Positions 8,425-18,047 of a stretch of DNA of 64,000 bases are shown here, piece by piece. Numbering within the stretch: the first letter of the stretch is position 1; every line of letters begins with the position of its first letter. The notes below the pieces were generated by a model. That model had not been told where the DNA came from, made no database searches, and saw only the letters and a program-made list of their open reading frames with translations. Origin of the DNA: Solirubrobacter sp963736505 (GTDB taxonomy: Bacteria; Actinomycetota; Thermoleophilia; Solirubrobacterales; Solirubrobacteraceae); contig CAVTOZ010000005.1 in assembly GCA_963736505.1 (NCBI GenBank), positions 822,635 to 886,634 on the forward strand. The letters run 5' to 3'. A program made the position numbers and the translations under genes.

Positions 8425-9019
8425 ATGGCCCGTGGCGACGCCCGCGCTCGGCTGCTCGACGCCGCGATCGACCACATCGCCTCGCGCGGCATCTCCGACC
8501 TCTCGCTGCGCGAGCTGGCGGCCGCGATCGGCACCAGCCACCGCATGCTGATCCACCACTTCGGCGGCCGCGAGGGGCTGTGGGTGGCGGTCGTGCGCGC
8601 CGTCGAGGAGCGCCAGCGCGTCGCGCTGGCCGAGCTCGTGATCGATCCCGCGCTCGGGATGGAGGAGGGCATGCGCGTCTGGTGGCGGCACATCTCCGAT
8701 CCGTCGCTGTGGCCGAACGAGCGCCTCTTCTTCGAGCTCTACGGCCAGGCGCTGCAGGACCGGCCCGGCGCGCGCGAGCTGCTCGACGGGATCGTCGACG
8801 CATGGGTGGAGCCGGCGGCCGCGGCGCTCGAGGCCTACGGCGTCGCCGCTACCGCGAGCGGTCGCGCGGCTCGGGATCGCGGTCACGCGCGGCCTGCTGC
8901 TCGACCTGCTCGCGACCGGCGATCGCGACGCCGTCGACGCGGCGATGGAAGTGCACATCGCGGCGGTAGTGTCCCTGGCGCATGCCGGAGACGTACACCG
9001 AGCATCCGCTGCTGACTGA
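8425..9019 (+). pseudogene. TetR-family regulator with a frameshift in the C-terminal domain
   Basis: ATG 8425 opens a normal TetR N-terminus: LLDAAIDHIASRGISDLSLRELAAAIGTSHRMLIHHFGGREGL (HTH about 8-55) and the ligand domain up to VEPAAAALEAYGVAA. After about 8846 the frame turns into Arg-rich nonsense, while the +1 frame continues as VARLGIAVTRGLLLDLLATG and DAVDAAMEVHIAAVVSLAHAG, a typical TetR C-terminus ending at 9019. Removing one T near 8850 restores GVAAPRAVARLG perfectly. It is either a real mutation or a sequencing error. The unrepaired frame would stop at 9015. The HD gene start (8982) lies inside the restored 3' end. Confidence 0.8.
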
Positions 9020-9585
9020 GCGATTCGACCGGGCGCTGCTGCTCGCCTGCGAGCACCACCGCAACCAACTGCGCAAGGGCACGACGGTGCTGGTCCTGTC
9101 GCACGTGCTCGGCGTCACCGCGCTCGTGCTGGCGATCGGCGGCAGCGAGGACGAGGCGATCGGCGGGCTCCTGCACGACGCCGTCGAGGAGGGCGGCGGC
9201 GCGCCGATGCTCGCGCGCATCGCGAGCGCGTTCGGGCCAGACGTCGCGCGCATCGTCGAGGCCAACACCGACACGTTCAGCGAGCCGAAGCCGCCGTGGC
9301 TGGTGCGCAAGCGCGCCTACGTCGCCTGCGTCGGGGAGAAGCGCCCGGACGAGCTGCGCGTCTCGCTCGCCGACAAGCTCCACAACGCGCGCTCGATCCT
9401 GCGCGAGTTCCACGCCGTCGGCGACGACGTGTGGATCCGCTTCAGCGCGGGCGGCGGCAGCTCGGTGCGCTGGTACTACCGCGCGATGTACGAGGCGTTC
9501 GACGCGCGCCGCGACGCGCTCGGCCCGCGGGCGGAGTCGTTCGTCGACGAGCTCGGGCGCGTCGTCGACGAACTGGACCGGCTCG

Positions 9586-9611
<26 letters not shown>
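8982..9611 (+). CDS. HD-domain phosphohydrolase-like protein
   Basis: 209 residues. HD-superfamily elements in order: LRKGTTVLVLSHVLGV (first His in SHVLGV), EDEAIGGLLHDAVEEGG (HD pair) and SLADKLHNARSIL (Asp in ADKLHNA). This is the (p)ppGpp-hydrolase-like arrangement seen in single-domain SpoT/MESH1-like and related proteins; the substrate is not predictable. It overlaps the end of tetR upstream and the convergent icd gene by 26 nt. A clear paralogue with the same N-terminal phrase PLLTERFDRAL is found broken at 54469-55066. Confidence 0.8.
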
Positions 9612-11661
<2,050 letters not shown>

Positions 11662-11687
11662 AGGCAGCGCGACACGCTAGTACGTGC

Positions 11688-12530
11688 TCACGCTGCGGCG
11701 GCCCAGCCCGGCTTGACGGCGACCAGCGAGACGCTCTCGACCTCGTAGGTGCTGCACGCGTCGAGCGCGCGCTCGGACACGAAGCGGTAGTCGTTGCGGC
11801 GCACCTGCTGGACGTCGAAGCCCGCGGCCTGGATCGTCTCGACGTAGCTGGTGCGCGGGATCGCGCCGGCGATGCACGCGGCCCACAAGTCGACGTTGCG
11901 GCGCGTCCGCTCGCGCAGCGGCTTCCCGCTGACGATGTCGGCGAGCGCGAGCCGGCCGCCGGGCCGGAGCACGCGCGCGGCCTCCTCGAAGACGCGGCTC
12001 TTGACGACGGACAGGTTGATCACGCCGTTGGAGATCACCGCGTCGAACGTCGCGTCCTCGAACGGCAGGTCCTCGATGCTCGCCTTGACGAAGCTGACGT
12101 GCAGGAACTCGTGGCGGTCGCGCAGGTGGCGCGCCTTCGCGAGCTGGGCGTCGGTGAAGTCGACGCCGTCGACGCGACCCGCGGGGCCCACCTGCACGGC
12201 CGCGCAGAAGACGTCGGTGCCGGAGCCGGAGCCGAGGTCGAGCACGGTGTCGCCCGGCGACAGCGCCGCGAGGTCGAAGTAGTAGCCGACCCCGGCGAAC
12301 GAGGCGAGCGCCTCGACCGGGATCGCGTCCAGCAGCTCGCGCGGGTAGCCGAGGTGCTCGGCGACCGGGCGCCCGACCTCGAAGTGGAGGTCGTCGGCCT
12401 CCTCGCGCGCGACGCGGCCGTACATCTCGACCACCTTCGCCTCGAGCGCCTCGGCGTCCACGAGCGAGCTCGCGTCGGCCTGCGGAAGCGCGCGGGCACG
12501 GATCATCTCTTCGTTCTGCGCGGTGTTCAC
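11688..12530 (-). CDS. ArsM-like SAM-dependent methyltransferase
   Basis: 280 residues. SAM-binding core: motif I VLDLGSGSGTD, acidic motif II GVDFTDAQLAKAR, motif VI RPGGRLALADIV. The flanking layout (ELLDAIPVEALASFAGVGYYFDLAAL before the core; LWAACIAGAIPRTSYVETIQAAGF after it) is that of arsenite methyltransferases. ArsM uses conserved cysteines to hold As(III). The downstream one is kept (LWAAC), but the one normally in SNCVINL is glycine here (ISNGVINLSVVKSRVF). The substrate may therefore not be arsenite. No other arsenic gene is adjacent. Confidence 0.8.
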   Translation of the reverse strand: MNTAQNEEMIRARALPQADASSLVDAEALEAKVVEMYGRVAREEADDLHFEVGRPVAEHLGYPRELLDAIPVEALASFAGVGYYFDLAALSPGDTVLDLGSGSGTDVFCAAVQVGPAGRVDGVDFTDAQLAKARHLRDRHEFLHVSFVKASIEDLPFEDATFDAVISNGVINLSVVKSRVFEEAARVLRPGGRLALADIVSGKPLRERTRRNVDLWAACIAGAIPRTSYVETIQAAGFDVQQVRRNDYRFVSERALDACSTYEVESVSLVAVKPGWAAAA

Positions 12531-12587
12531 GGGTGAACTGTCGGCGCTGCTGCTTGCGCGCGCAATCGGTGAGCCACCCTGAGATTG

Positions 12588-13190
12588 TCAGCCGGCGCCG
12601 AGCAGGGCCTGCAGCTGGCGCCGCACGGCCGGCCGCAGCCATTCCGTGTCCTCCTCGCCGGCGCTCAGGACGCTCAGGCGCAGGCCGTCGAGCGCGGCGA
12701 TCACGAGCCGGATGTCGAGGTCGGGCGTGAGTGACGGCGAGCGCTCCAGCACGCGATCGCCGACCGCGCGCAGCTCGCGTCCCCACTCGCGGTGGACCTC
12801 GCGCGCCCCGGGCGAGCCGAGCAGCTCGATCTGCAGCCGGTAGAGCGCGACGGCGACCTCGCGTTCGTCCGTGACCTGCTCGACCAGCCAGCCGGCGAGC
12901 TCCTCGGCCCACGCCGAGGGGTCGAAGTCGGCGCCGCCGAGGCGATCGGCGATCTCGCCGATGCGATCGATCTCGTGCCGCGCGGTCCAGCGCAGCGCCG
13001 TCTCGAGGATGTCGGCCTTGGCCGCGAAGTGCCACGTGGTCGAAGAGAGCGAGACGCCCGCCTCGGCCGCCAGGCGGCGATGGGTGACCGCGATCACGCC
13101 CTCGCGCGCGACGACCCGGACCGTCGCGGCGACGATCGCGTCGCGAACCCGCTGGGAGGCCTCGGCGCGCGAACCGGCGACGGCGGACAC
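12588..13190 (-). CDS. TetR-family repressor of the copper operon
   Basis: 200 residues from GTG 13190; a longer open frame would run through the operators. The N-terminal HTH covers about 10-60 (RVRDAIVAATVRVVAREGVIAVTHRRLAAEAGVSLSSTTWHF), followed by an all-helical ligand domain. It is divergent from the multicopper oxidase gene, with two identical-arm palindromes in between, so it most likely represses itself and the oxidase/beta-helix/cupredoxin operon. The inducer is unknown; there is no Cys/His cluster that would mark it as a copper sensor. Confidence 0.85.
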   Translation of the reverse strand: MSAVAGSRAEASQRVRDAIVAATVRVVAREGVIAVTHRRLAAEAGVSLSSTTWHFAAKADILETALRWTARHEIDRIGEIADRLGGADFDPSAWAEELAGWLVEQVTDEREVAVALYRLQIELLGSPGAREVHREWGRELRAVGDRVLERSPSLTPDLDIRLVIAALDGLRLSVLSAGEEDTEWLRPAVRRQLQALLGAG

Positions 13191-13205
13191 GCCGCCATGG
13201 TAACC

Positions 13206-13242
13206 AGTACGAACGTACTTGCGAAGCGAGTACGTCCGTACT
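13206..13242. promoter_or_regulatory. two TetR operators
   Basis: AGTACGAACGTACT (13206-13219) and AGTACGTCCGTACT (13229-13242) have identical 6-bp arms AGTACG/CGTACT and 2-bp centres. They are 23 bp apart centre to centre, about two helix turns, so two dimers would bind on the same face. They fill the gap between the repressor start (13190) and the oxidase start (13259). Confidence 0.82.
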
Positions 13243-13258
13243 AGGTTTCGCGCGCCCC

Positions 13259-14308
13259 ATGGCCGGCTCACCGACAACCCGCCGCTCGTTCTTCGGCATC
13301 GCCGGCGGCGCCGCGCTGCTCTGCACGATCGGCGGCCAGGACGTCGAGGTCTCCGGCCGCAACGGGCTCAAGAAGGCCGACGCGGCCGCCGCCAAGGTGC
13401 GCCGCCCGCGCGCCGCCGCCGCGCAGGACGTCCCGCAGATCCAGCCGGCGCCCGGCGGCATCCGGCGCGAGTTCTGGATACAGGCGGAGACCGTGCGCTG
13501 GTCGATCACGCCGACGCGCAAGGACGAGTGGCACGGCCGCAGCTTCTCGAGCCGCAACGCCTACACCGCGTACGTGTACCGCCTGATGACTCCCGGCTTC
13601 GCCGGCTACGCGCTCCCGCCGGGCATTCCCGGCCCGACGCTGTCGGCCCAGGTCGGCGACGTCCTCGTGGTGCACTTCCGCAACGGCGACCGCACGCTCA
13701 ACCAGGCCGTCACCATGCACCCGCACGGTGTGAAGTACAACCCGGAGTACGACGGCGCCTACATGGGTGAGTTCACCCGCGCGGGTGGGTTCGTCGCGCC
13801 CGGCGAGTCGTTCACCTACCAGTGGGAGTGCACGCCGGACTCCGTCGGCGCCTGGCCCTATCACGACCACGGGCCGAATCACACCTTGAACACCTTCCGC
13901 GGCCTGTTCGGCGCGATCCTCGTGCGCCCGCGCGGGGCCAAGTGGCCCGACGTGGTGTACACGCTGTTCGCACATCAGCTGCCGCCGCCGATCACGCGCC
14001 TGGACGGCAACTTCCAGTGCTTCAACGGCCGCGCCTACGCCGGCAACACGCCGACGCTGCGCTCACGCGTGGGTCAGGACGTCGAGGTCAACGCGTTCGG
14101 CATGGACTCCAACTTCCACACGTTCCACATCCATGGCCACCGCTGGAAGGATCCGGCGGGGGCCGCCGTCGACAACCCGGCGATGGGGCCCAATGAGAGC
14201 GTCACGGCCCGCTTCGTCGAGGACAACCCGGGTCGCTGGCTCTACCACTGTCACGTCTTCACGCATCAGGACGCCGGGATGGCGGGCTGGTACGTCGTCG
14301 ATCCGTAG
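13259..14308 (+). CDS. exported multicopper oxidase
   Basis: 349 residues. The N-terminus PTTRRSFFGIAGGAALL is a twin-arginine signal, so the protein would be exported folded. Copper motifs are complete: HPHG (His154, His156), YHDHG (His202, His204), HTFHIHGH (His287, His290, His292) and HCHVFTHQDAGM (His330, Cys331, His332, His336, Met341). These supply a type 1 site and a trinuclear centre. It is short for a three-domain laccase. First gene of an operon with a beta-helix protein 28 bp downstream and a cupredoxin after that. The reducing substrate is unknown. Confidence 0.93.
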   Translation: MAGSPTTRRSFFGIAGGAALLCTIGGQDVEVSGRNGLKKADAAAAKVRRPRAAAAQDVPQIQPAPGGIRREFWIQAETVRWSITPTRKDEWHGRSFSSRNAYTAYVYRLMTPGFAGYALPPGIPGPTLSAQVGDVLVVHFRNGDRTLNQAVTMHPHGVKYNPEYDGAYMGEFTRAGGFVAPGESFTYQWECTPDSVGAWPYHDHGPNHTLNTFRGLFGAILVRPRGAKWPDVVYTLFAHQLPPPITRLDGNFQCFNGRAYAGNTPTLRSRVGQDVEVNAFGMDSNFHTFHIHGHRWKDPAGAAVDNPAMGPNESVTARFVEDNPGRWLYHCHVFTHQDAGMAGWYVVDP

Positions 14309-14336
14309 AAGGAGAGGAGAGGTCATCCGCATCTCG

Positions 14337-15602
14337 ATGCTTGCAGCGCTGGCGGTCGCACTCGTCATACCGGCCACCGCGGCCGCGCAGACGTACCCCG
14401 AGCCCCAGCAGCCCGGCCCCGTCGAGGCCGCCCCGAAGGGCCCGCACAAGACCTACACGGTGTGCGCGAAGAAGAACCGCTGCGACTTCCGCACGATCCA
14501 GAAGGCCGTCGACAAGGCCCGCGCGGGCGACACCATCCGCGTGCGCGACGGCGTGTACCGCGAGGCGGTGAAGATCAACGGCAGCGGCAAGCGCTACCTG
14601 AAACTGGTCGGCAACCCGGCGCATCCCGAGAAGGTCGTCCTGCGGGCGCGCGGGAAGATGCAGAACGCGATCTTCGTCAACGACGCCGACCAGGTCAGCG
14701 TCAATGGCTTCATGGCCCGCGACTACGTGGCCAACGGGTTCTTCTTCACGAACCTCAACGGGTACACGATGAACCACCTGATCGCGCGTCACACCGGTGT
14801 GTACGGGCTGTACGCGTTCAACACCATCGGCGGCGTGATGGAGAACTCCGAGGCCTATTACGTCAACGACGGCGCGTTCTACATCGGCCAGACGCCGCCG
14901 CAGGCCAAGCCGGTCCGCTCGCTTGTGACCAACGTCGACGGCTGGGGCAGCCCGATCGGCTTCAGCGCCACCAACATGCGCTATGTGACGATCACCAAGA
15001 GCCGCTTCTACAACAACGCCCTCGGCATCGTCCCCAACGCGCTGGACTCCGAGAAGTACCCGCCGGCCGAGGACAACGTCATCATCGACAACGACATCTT
15101 CTGGAACAACTTCAACTTCCATGAGGGTCACCCGCCGTTCGCGGTGCGCAAGGAGGGCACGGCGGCGCTGGCGCCCGTCGGCACCGGCGTGCTGCTGCTC
15201 GGCGGCCGCGGCAACCGCGTCGAGAACAACCGCATCTACGGCAACTTCCTCACCGGCGTGGGCGCGATCGAGGGCATCCTGCTGCAGAAGAACCCGCAGG
15301 CGAAGGCGCTGCAGCGCAACATCGTCCAGAACAACGTGTTCGGGCTCGGTGGTGCCGACGTGAACGGCTACGACATCGCCTACGACGGCAACGGCAGCCA
15401 GAACTGCTTCTCGTTCGCCGGCGTGACCACCACGTTCCCGGCCGACCGCTCGACGTTCGCGGGCTGCGAGGGCGCGAACGCGTTCAGCAAGCCGGTGCAG
15501 GACACGATGGTCTCCTGGATCGGCGAGAACGCGCTGAAGGCGTGGAACAAGCACCCGCATCCCGCCAAGCCGGGGTTCACGCCGCTGGAGGTCTTTGGGT
15601 GA
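14337..15602 (+). CDS. secreted right-handed parallel beta-helix protein (NosD/pectate-lyase-like fold)
   Basis: 421 residues from ATG 14337. The signal peptide LAALAVALVIPATAAAQ is short and lacks a basic start; ATC 14325, better spaced from AAGGAGAGGAGAGG, would add IRIS and is a possible rare start codon. The body opens with the FRTIQKAVDKARAGDTIRVRDGVYREAV phrase of the NosD/DUF1565 group and then shows about ten helix coils rich in Asn (NNALGIVPN, DNVIIDNDIFWNN, NRVENNRIYGNFLTG). No lyase catalytic set is evident. The location between two copper proteins recalls NosD, a beta-helix protein needed for copper-site assembly. Confidence 0.85.
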   Translation: MLAALAVALVIPATAAAQTYPEPQQPGPVEAAPKGPHKTYTVCAKKNRCDFRTIQKAVDKARAGDTIRVRDGVYREAVKINGSGKRYLKLVGNPAHPEKVVLRARGKMQNAIFVNDADQVSVNGFMARDYVANGFFFTNLNGYTMNHLIARHTGVYGLYAFNTIGGVMENSEAYYVNDGAFYIGQTPPQAKPVRSLVTNVDGWGSPIGFSATNMRYVTITKSRFYNNALGIVPNALDSEKYPPAEDNVIIDNDIFWNNFNFHEGHPPFAVRKEGTAALAPVGTGVLLLGGRGNRVENNRIYGNFLTGVGAIEGILLQKNPQAKALQRNIVQNNVFGLGGADVNGYDIAYDGNGSQNCFSFAGVTTTFPADRSTFAGCEGANAFSKPVQDTMVSWIGENALKAWNKHPHPAKPGFTPLEVFG

Positions 15603-15943
15603 GATTGACGGTCCTCGTCGCCGGCGTCGCGCTCCTGTGCGCGGCGCCGGCGGTCGCCGCCTCGAAGACCAAGACGGTCCGCGTCGGCGACAACTACTAC
15701 TCGCCCAAGACCGTCACGGTCTCGCGCGGGACGACGGTCACGTGGCGCTGGCCCGGCTTCGAGCAGGCCGGCGACGTGCACGACGTCAAGCTCAAGTCGG
15801 GCCCCAAGGGCGTGAAGAAGTTCCAGTCCGACGCGGCGTCGACGGACTACTCGTTCAAGCGCAAGCTGACGGTGGCGGGGACGTACAAGATCGTCTGCAC
15901 GCTCCACGAGGAGATGCGCATGACGATCAAGGTGCGCAGCTAA
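15599..15943 (+). CDS. secreted cupredoxin (plastocyanin-like)
   Basis: 114 residues; GTG 15599 overlaps the previous stop by 4 nt (GTGA), so translation is coupled. Signal peptide about 1-20. The type 1 copper ligands are His61 (DVHDVKL), Cys100, His103 and Met106 in IVCTLHEEM. It likely shuttles electrons to or from the multicopper oxidase encoded two genes upstream, outside the membrane. Confidence 0.9.
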   Translation: MRLTVLVAGVALLCAAPAVAASKTKTVRVGDNYYSPKTVTVSRGTTVTWRWPGFEQAGDVHDVKLKSGPKGVKKFQSDAASTDYSFKRKLTVAGTYKIVCTLHEEMRMTIKVRS

Positions 15944-16025
15944 GAGCCGGTTGAGCAATTCCGGTACGCCTGCTGCGGCACATCCGCGGCACATCAGGGC
16001 GGACCGACCATTGCTCAACAGGCTC
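15944..16025. repeat. long inverted repeat between convergent genes
   Basis: The left arm GAGCCGGTTGAGCAAT (15944-15959) and right arm ATTGCTCAACAGGCTC (16010-16025) pair over 16 bp with one mismatch, around a 50-nt centre. It starts one base after the cupredoxin stop and ends one base before the hydroxylase stop. It could be a bidirectional transcription terminator or a small miniature inverted-repeat element. No second copy was noticed in the window. Confidence 0.7.
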
Positions 16026-16859
16026 CTAGGCCGGCGGCGTCCAGCTCGGTCCGCGGACGACGATCTGCGCCTTGCGGCGCCACCCGCGGGCGGCGCCGAC
16101 GGCGCGCGCCAGCGCGGCGTACTCGTGGAACGCGACGCGGACCGGGTGGAAGGTGCCCAGCTGCGTCGTCAGCCCGTAGCGGACGCGCTCGCCCTCGGGC
16201 TCCCATGTCCCGAACAGGCGGTCCCAGACGATCAGGATGCCGCCGTAGTTCTTGTCCAGGTACTGGTCGTTCATCCCGTGGTGGACGCGGTGGTGCGACG
16301 GCGTGTTGAACACGCGCTCGACCCAGGCCGGCAGCGTGCGGATGCGCTCGGTGTGGATCCAGAACTGGTAGATCAGCGACCACGACTGGGCCAGCAGCAC
16401 CATCCAGACCGGGAAGCCCAGCAGCGGCAGCGGCAGCCAGAACGGGAAGTACGTCATCGGGACCCACGTCTGGCGCAGCGCGGTCGAGAGGTTGTAGTGC
16501 TGCGAGGAGTGATGCACGACGTGGCTCGCCCAGAACAGGCGGCTCTCGTGCGAGACGCGGTGGAACCAGTAGTACGCGAGGTCGTCGGCGAAGAACAGCG
16601 CGATCCAGGTGAGCGGGTTGTGCGGGTCCAGGCGCAGCGGCGTGAGCTTGTACAGCGCCGCGTAGGCCGTCACGACGACGAGCTTCCAGCCGACGTTGAT
16701 CGCGACGTTGCCGAGCCCCATCGTCAGCGAGGTGCCGGTGTCGCGCAGGTCGTAGCCGACGAGGTCGCCGTGGTCGTCGGCGAGATGCCGGTAGGAGGCG
16801 TACTCCGCGATCAGCAGCATCACGAAGAACGGGATCGCGTAGTAGAGGATCGCGGTCAT
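16026..16859 (-). CDS. fatty acid hydroxylase/sterol desaturase family membrane enzyme
   Basis: 277 residues, several membrane segments (ILYYAIPFFVMLLIAEYA; a long one around WLPLPLLGFPVWMVLLAQSW). The three histidine clusters of the di-iron family are present: HRVSH, HVVHH and HHRVHH, plus the NYGGILIVWDRLFGTW block typical of the C5-sterol-desaturase-like bacterial group. It would hydroxylate or desaturate a lipid or carotenoid in the membrane. ATG 16859 overlaps the upstream gntR stop by 4 nt, so the two are one translationally coupled operon and the regulator probably responds to a lipid. Confidence 0.9.
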   Translation of the reverse strand: MTAILYYAIPFFVMLLIAEYASYRHLADDHGDLVGYDLRDTGTSLTMGLGNVAINVGWKLVVVTAYAALYKLTPLRLDPHNPLTWIALFFADDLAYYWFHRVSHESRLFWASHVVHHSSQHYNLSTALRQTWVPMTYFPFWLPLPLLGFPVWMVLLAQSWSLIYQFWIHTERIRTLPAWVERVFNTPSHHRVHHGMNDQYLDKNYGGILIVWDRLFGTWEPEGERVRYGLTTQLGTFHPVRVAFHEYAALARAVGAARGWRRKAQIVVRGPSWTPPA

Positions 16860-17533
16860 GCGGGGATCGAGCGCTCGAGCAGGTCGCGGGCGCGTTGATG
16901 GGCGGTGTCGGCGTCGCCCTGGGCGATCGCGGTGACGAGCGCGCGGATCGCGTCCGCGTCCTCGAGCTCGGCCGCGACGGCCTGGGGGTCGATCGCCGCG
17001 ATCCGCTGGCGCGCGACGAGCGTCGTCAGCGCGAGCCGGTAGGCGATGTTGTCGGAGCCGTCGACGATGTCGTCCCACAGCACCTCGTAGTGGGCGTTGC
17101 GGGCCGCGAGGTCGTCCACGGCGGCGAGCTGCTCGCCGCGCGCCTGGAGCTGCGCCTTGCGGGCCGCGCTCGCGCGCGTCGCGCACAGGCGCGCCGCGTC
17201 GGCGCCGATGCACGCCCGCATCTCCATCGCCGCCCGCGGCGCGTGCAGCGCCTCGGGCGCGTCGCCCTCGGCCGCGACGTCGAGCAGCAGCTCGAGGCCG
17301 CCGTGGCGGCGCCAGTCGCGGACGCGCGTGGCTCCGCCCTGGCTGATGCTGACCAGGCCGGCCTGCTGCAGGCGCTTGAGCGCCTCGCGCACGCCGTGGC
17401 GGCTGGTGTCGAGCTCCTCGCTCAGCCGCCGCTCGGACGGCAGTGCGTCACCGGCGGCGAAGCGGCCGCCGAGGATGTCGGCGCGCAGCGCCGCGTGGAT
17501 CTGGCTTGAGACGGTACTGGTAGAACCAGTCAC
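16856..17533 (-). CDS. GntR/FadR-family transcriptional regulator
   Basis: 225 residues. Winged HTH at about 10-72 (SSQIHAALRADILGGRFAAGDALPSERRLSEELDTSRHGVREALKRLQQAGLVSI), then an all-helical FCD-type effector domain. GTG 17533 is the start; codons 2-6 form one of two palindromic operators, so binding would block its own translation start region and transcription. It is coupled to the lipid hydroxylase gene. The operator resembles the FadR site (TGGT-N3-ACCA), suggesting an acyl-type effector, but this is inference. Confidence 0.88.
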   Translation of the reverse strand: MTGSTSTVSSQIHAALRADILGGRFAAGDALPSERRLSEELDTSRHGVREALKRLQQAGLVSISQGGATRVRDWRRHGGLELLLDVAAEGDAPEALHAPRAAMEMRACIGADAARLCATRASAARKAQLQARGEQLAAVDDLAARNAHYEVLWDDIVDGSDNIAYRLALTTLVARQRIAAIDPQAVAAELEDADAIRALVTAIAQGDADTAHQRARDLLERSIPA

Positions 17534-17552
17534 GAGGACTGGTTATACCAGT
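17516..17552. promoter_or_regulatory. two FadR-like operators at the gntR start
   Basis: ACTGGTAGAACCAGT (17516-17530) lies inside the gntR coding start and ACTGGTTATACCAGT (17538-17552) just upstream. Both have arms ACTGGT/ACCAGT with a 3-bp centre and are 22 bp apart. The arms match the core of the E. coli FadR consensus. Autoregulation is the simplest reading. Confidence 0.85.
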
Positions 17553-17601
17553 CGTCCGCGCTTCCCGCTCGACCAGCTGACGCGGCCGCGCGTCGCGCGG
17601 C

Positions 17602-17787
17602 TCAGCTCCACGACGACCTCTGGACGTTCGCGGTGACGGTCTGGGCGCTCCAGCTGGAGCGGGCCATCTGGGCGCCGCCGCGCGAGGACGCCGAGTGCGC
17701 GGCGATGGCAAGGGCGAACGCCAGCACGACGAGCAGGGCGGCGAGCGCGACGCCCCACTTTCGAGCAAGCAACGTAGTAGTAGACAA
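17602..17787 (-). CDS. small single-span membrane or secreted protein behind a c-di-GMP riboswitch
   Basis: 61 residues from TTG 17787, which has GGAGG at the right distance; a GTG 9 nt upstream directly abuts GGAGG and is less likely. Sequence: a short basic lead (LLARKWG), one strong hydrophobic helix (VALAALLVVLAFALAIAAH), then a Ser/Gln/Thr-rich tail of about 30 residues with two copies of RSSWS. The helix could be a signal anchor or a cleaved signal peptide. No family is recognised. The riboswitch in its leader is the main evidence that it is a real gene. Confidence 0.65.
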   Translation of the reverse strand: MSTTTLLARKWGVALAALLVVLAFALAIAAHSASSRGGAQMARSSWSAQTVTANVQRSSWS

Positions 17788-17814
17788 CTCTGGCACCTCC
17801 GCGCCGATCGTTCA

Positions 17815-17905
17815 GATCCACGCTGGCAGCCGAGCCATCTCGCCCCCGGCGAGACCTCTGGCTTTGCGTCCCCGCCTCGCGACGGGTTTGCCCTGAGCAG
17901 CTTCT
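17815..17905 (-). promoter_or_regulatory. cyclic di-GMP-I (GEMM) riboswitch
   Basis: On the minus strand the GEMM blocks appear in order: AGGGCAAACC (near 17890), a P1b hairpin closed by a GCGA tetraloop, GGGACGCAAAGCC, and a second hairpin (GTCTCGCC ... GGCGAG) ending in ATGGCTCGGCTGCCA. The tetraloop, the receptor-like ACGCAAAGC strand and the closing pairing are all as in class I c-di-GMP aptamers. The downstream start codon is about 30 nt away, so the switch controls the 61-residue protein. Whether it is an ON or OFF switch cannot be told by eye. Confidence 0.92.
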
Positions 17906-18047
17906 GCTCTCCTGATCGGCGCGAGCGCGGCCGCATTGAGCCCGTTTCGGGCGCACTGGACGATCGTCGGACCCGTGAGGGCAGCATTACCCGTGAGTAC
18001 GGCTAGCCGGTGCGAGTCTCGCGAGCAGTAGGGCTAATTTGCGGCTC

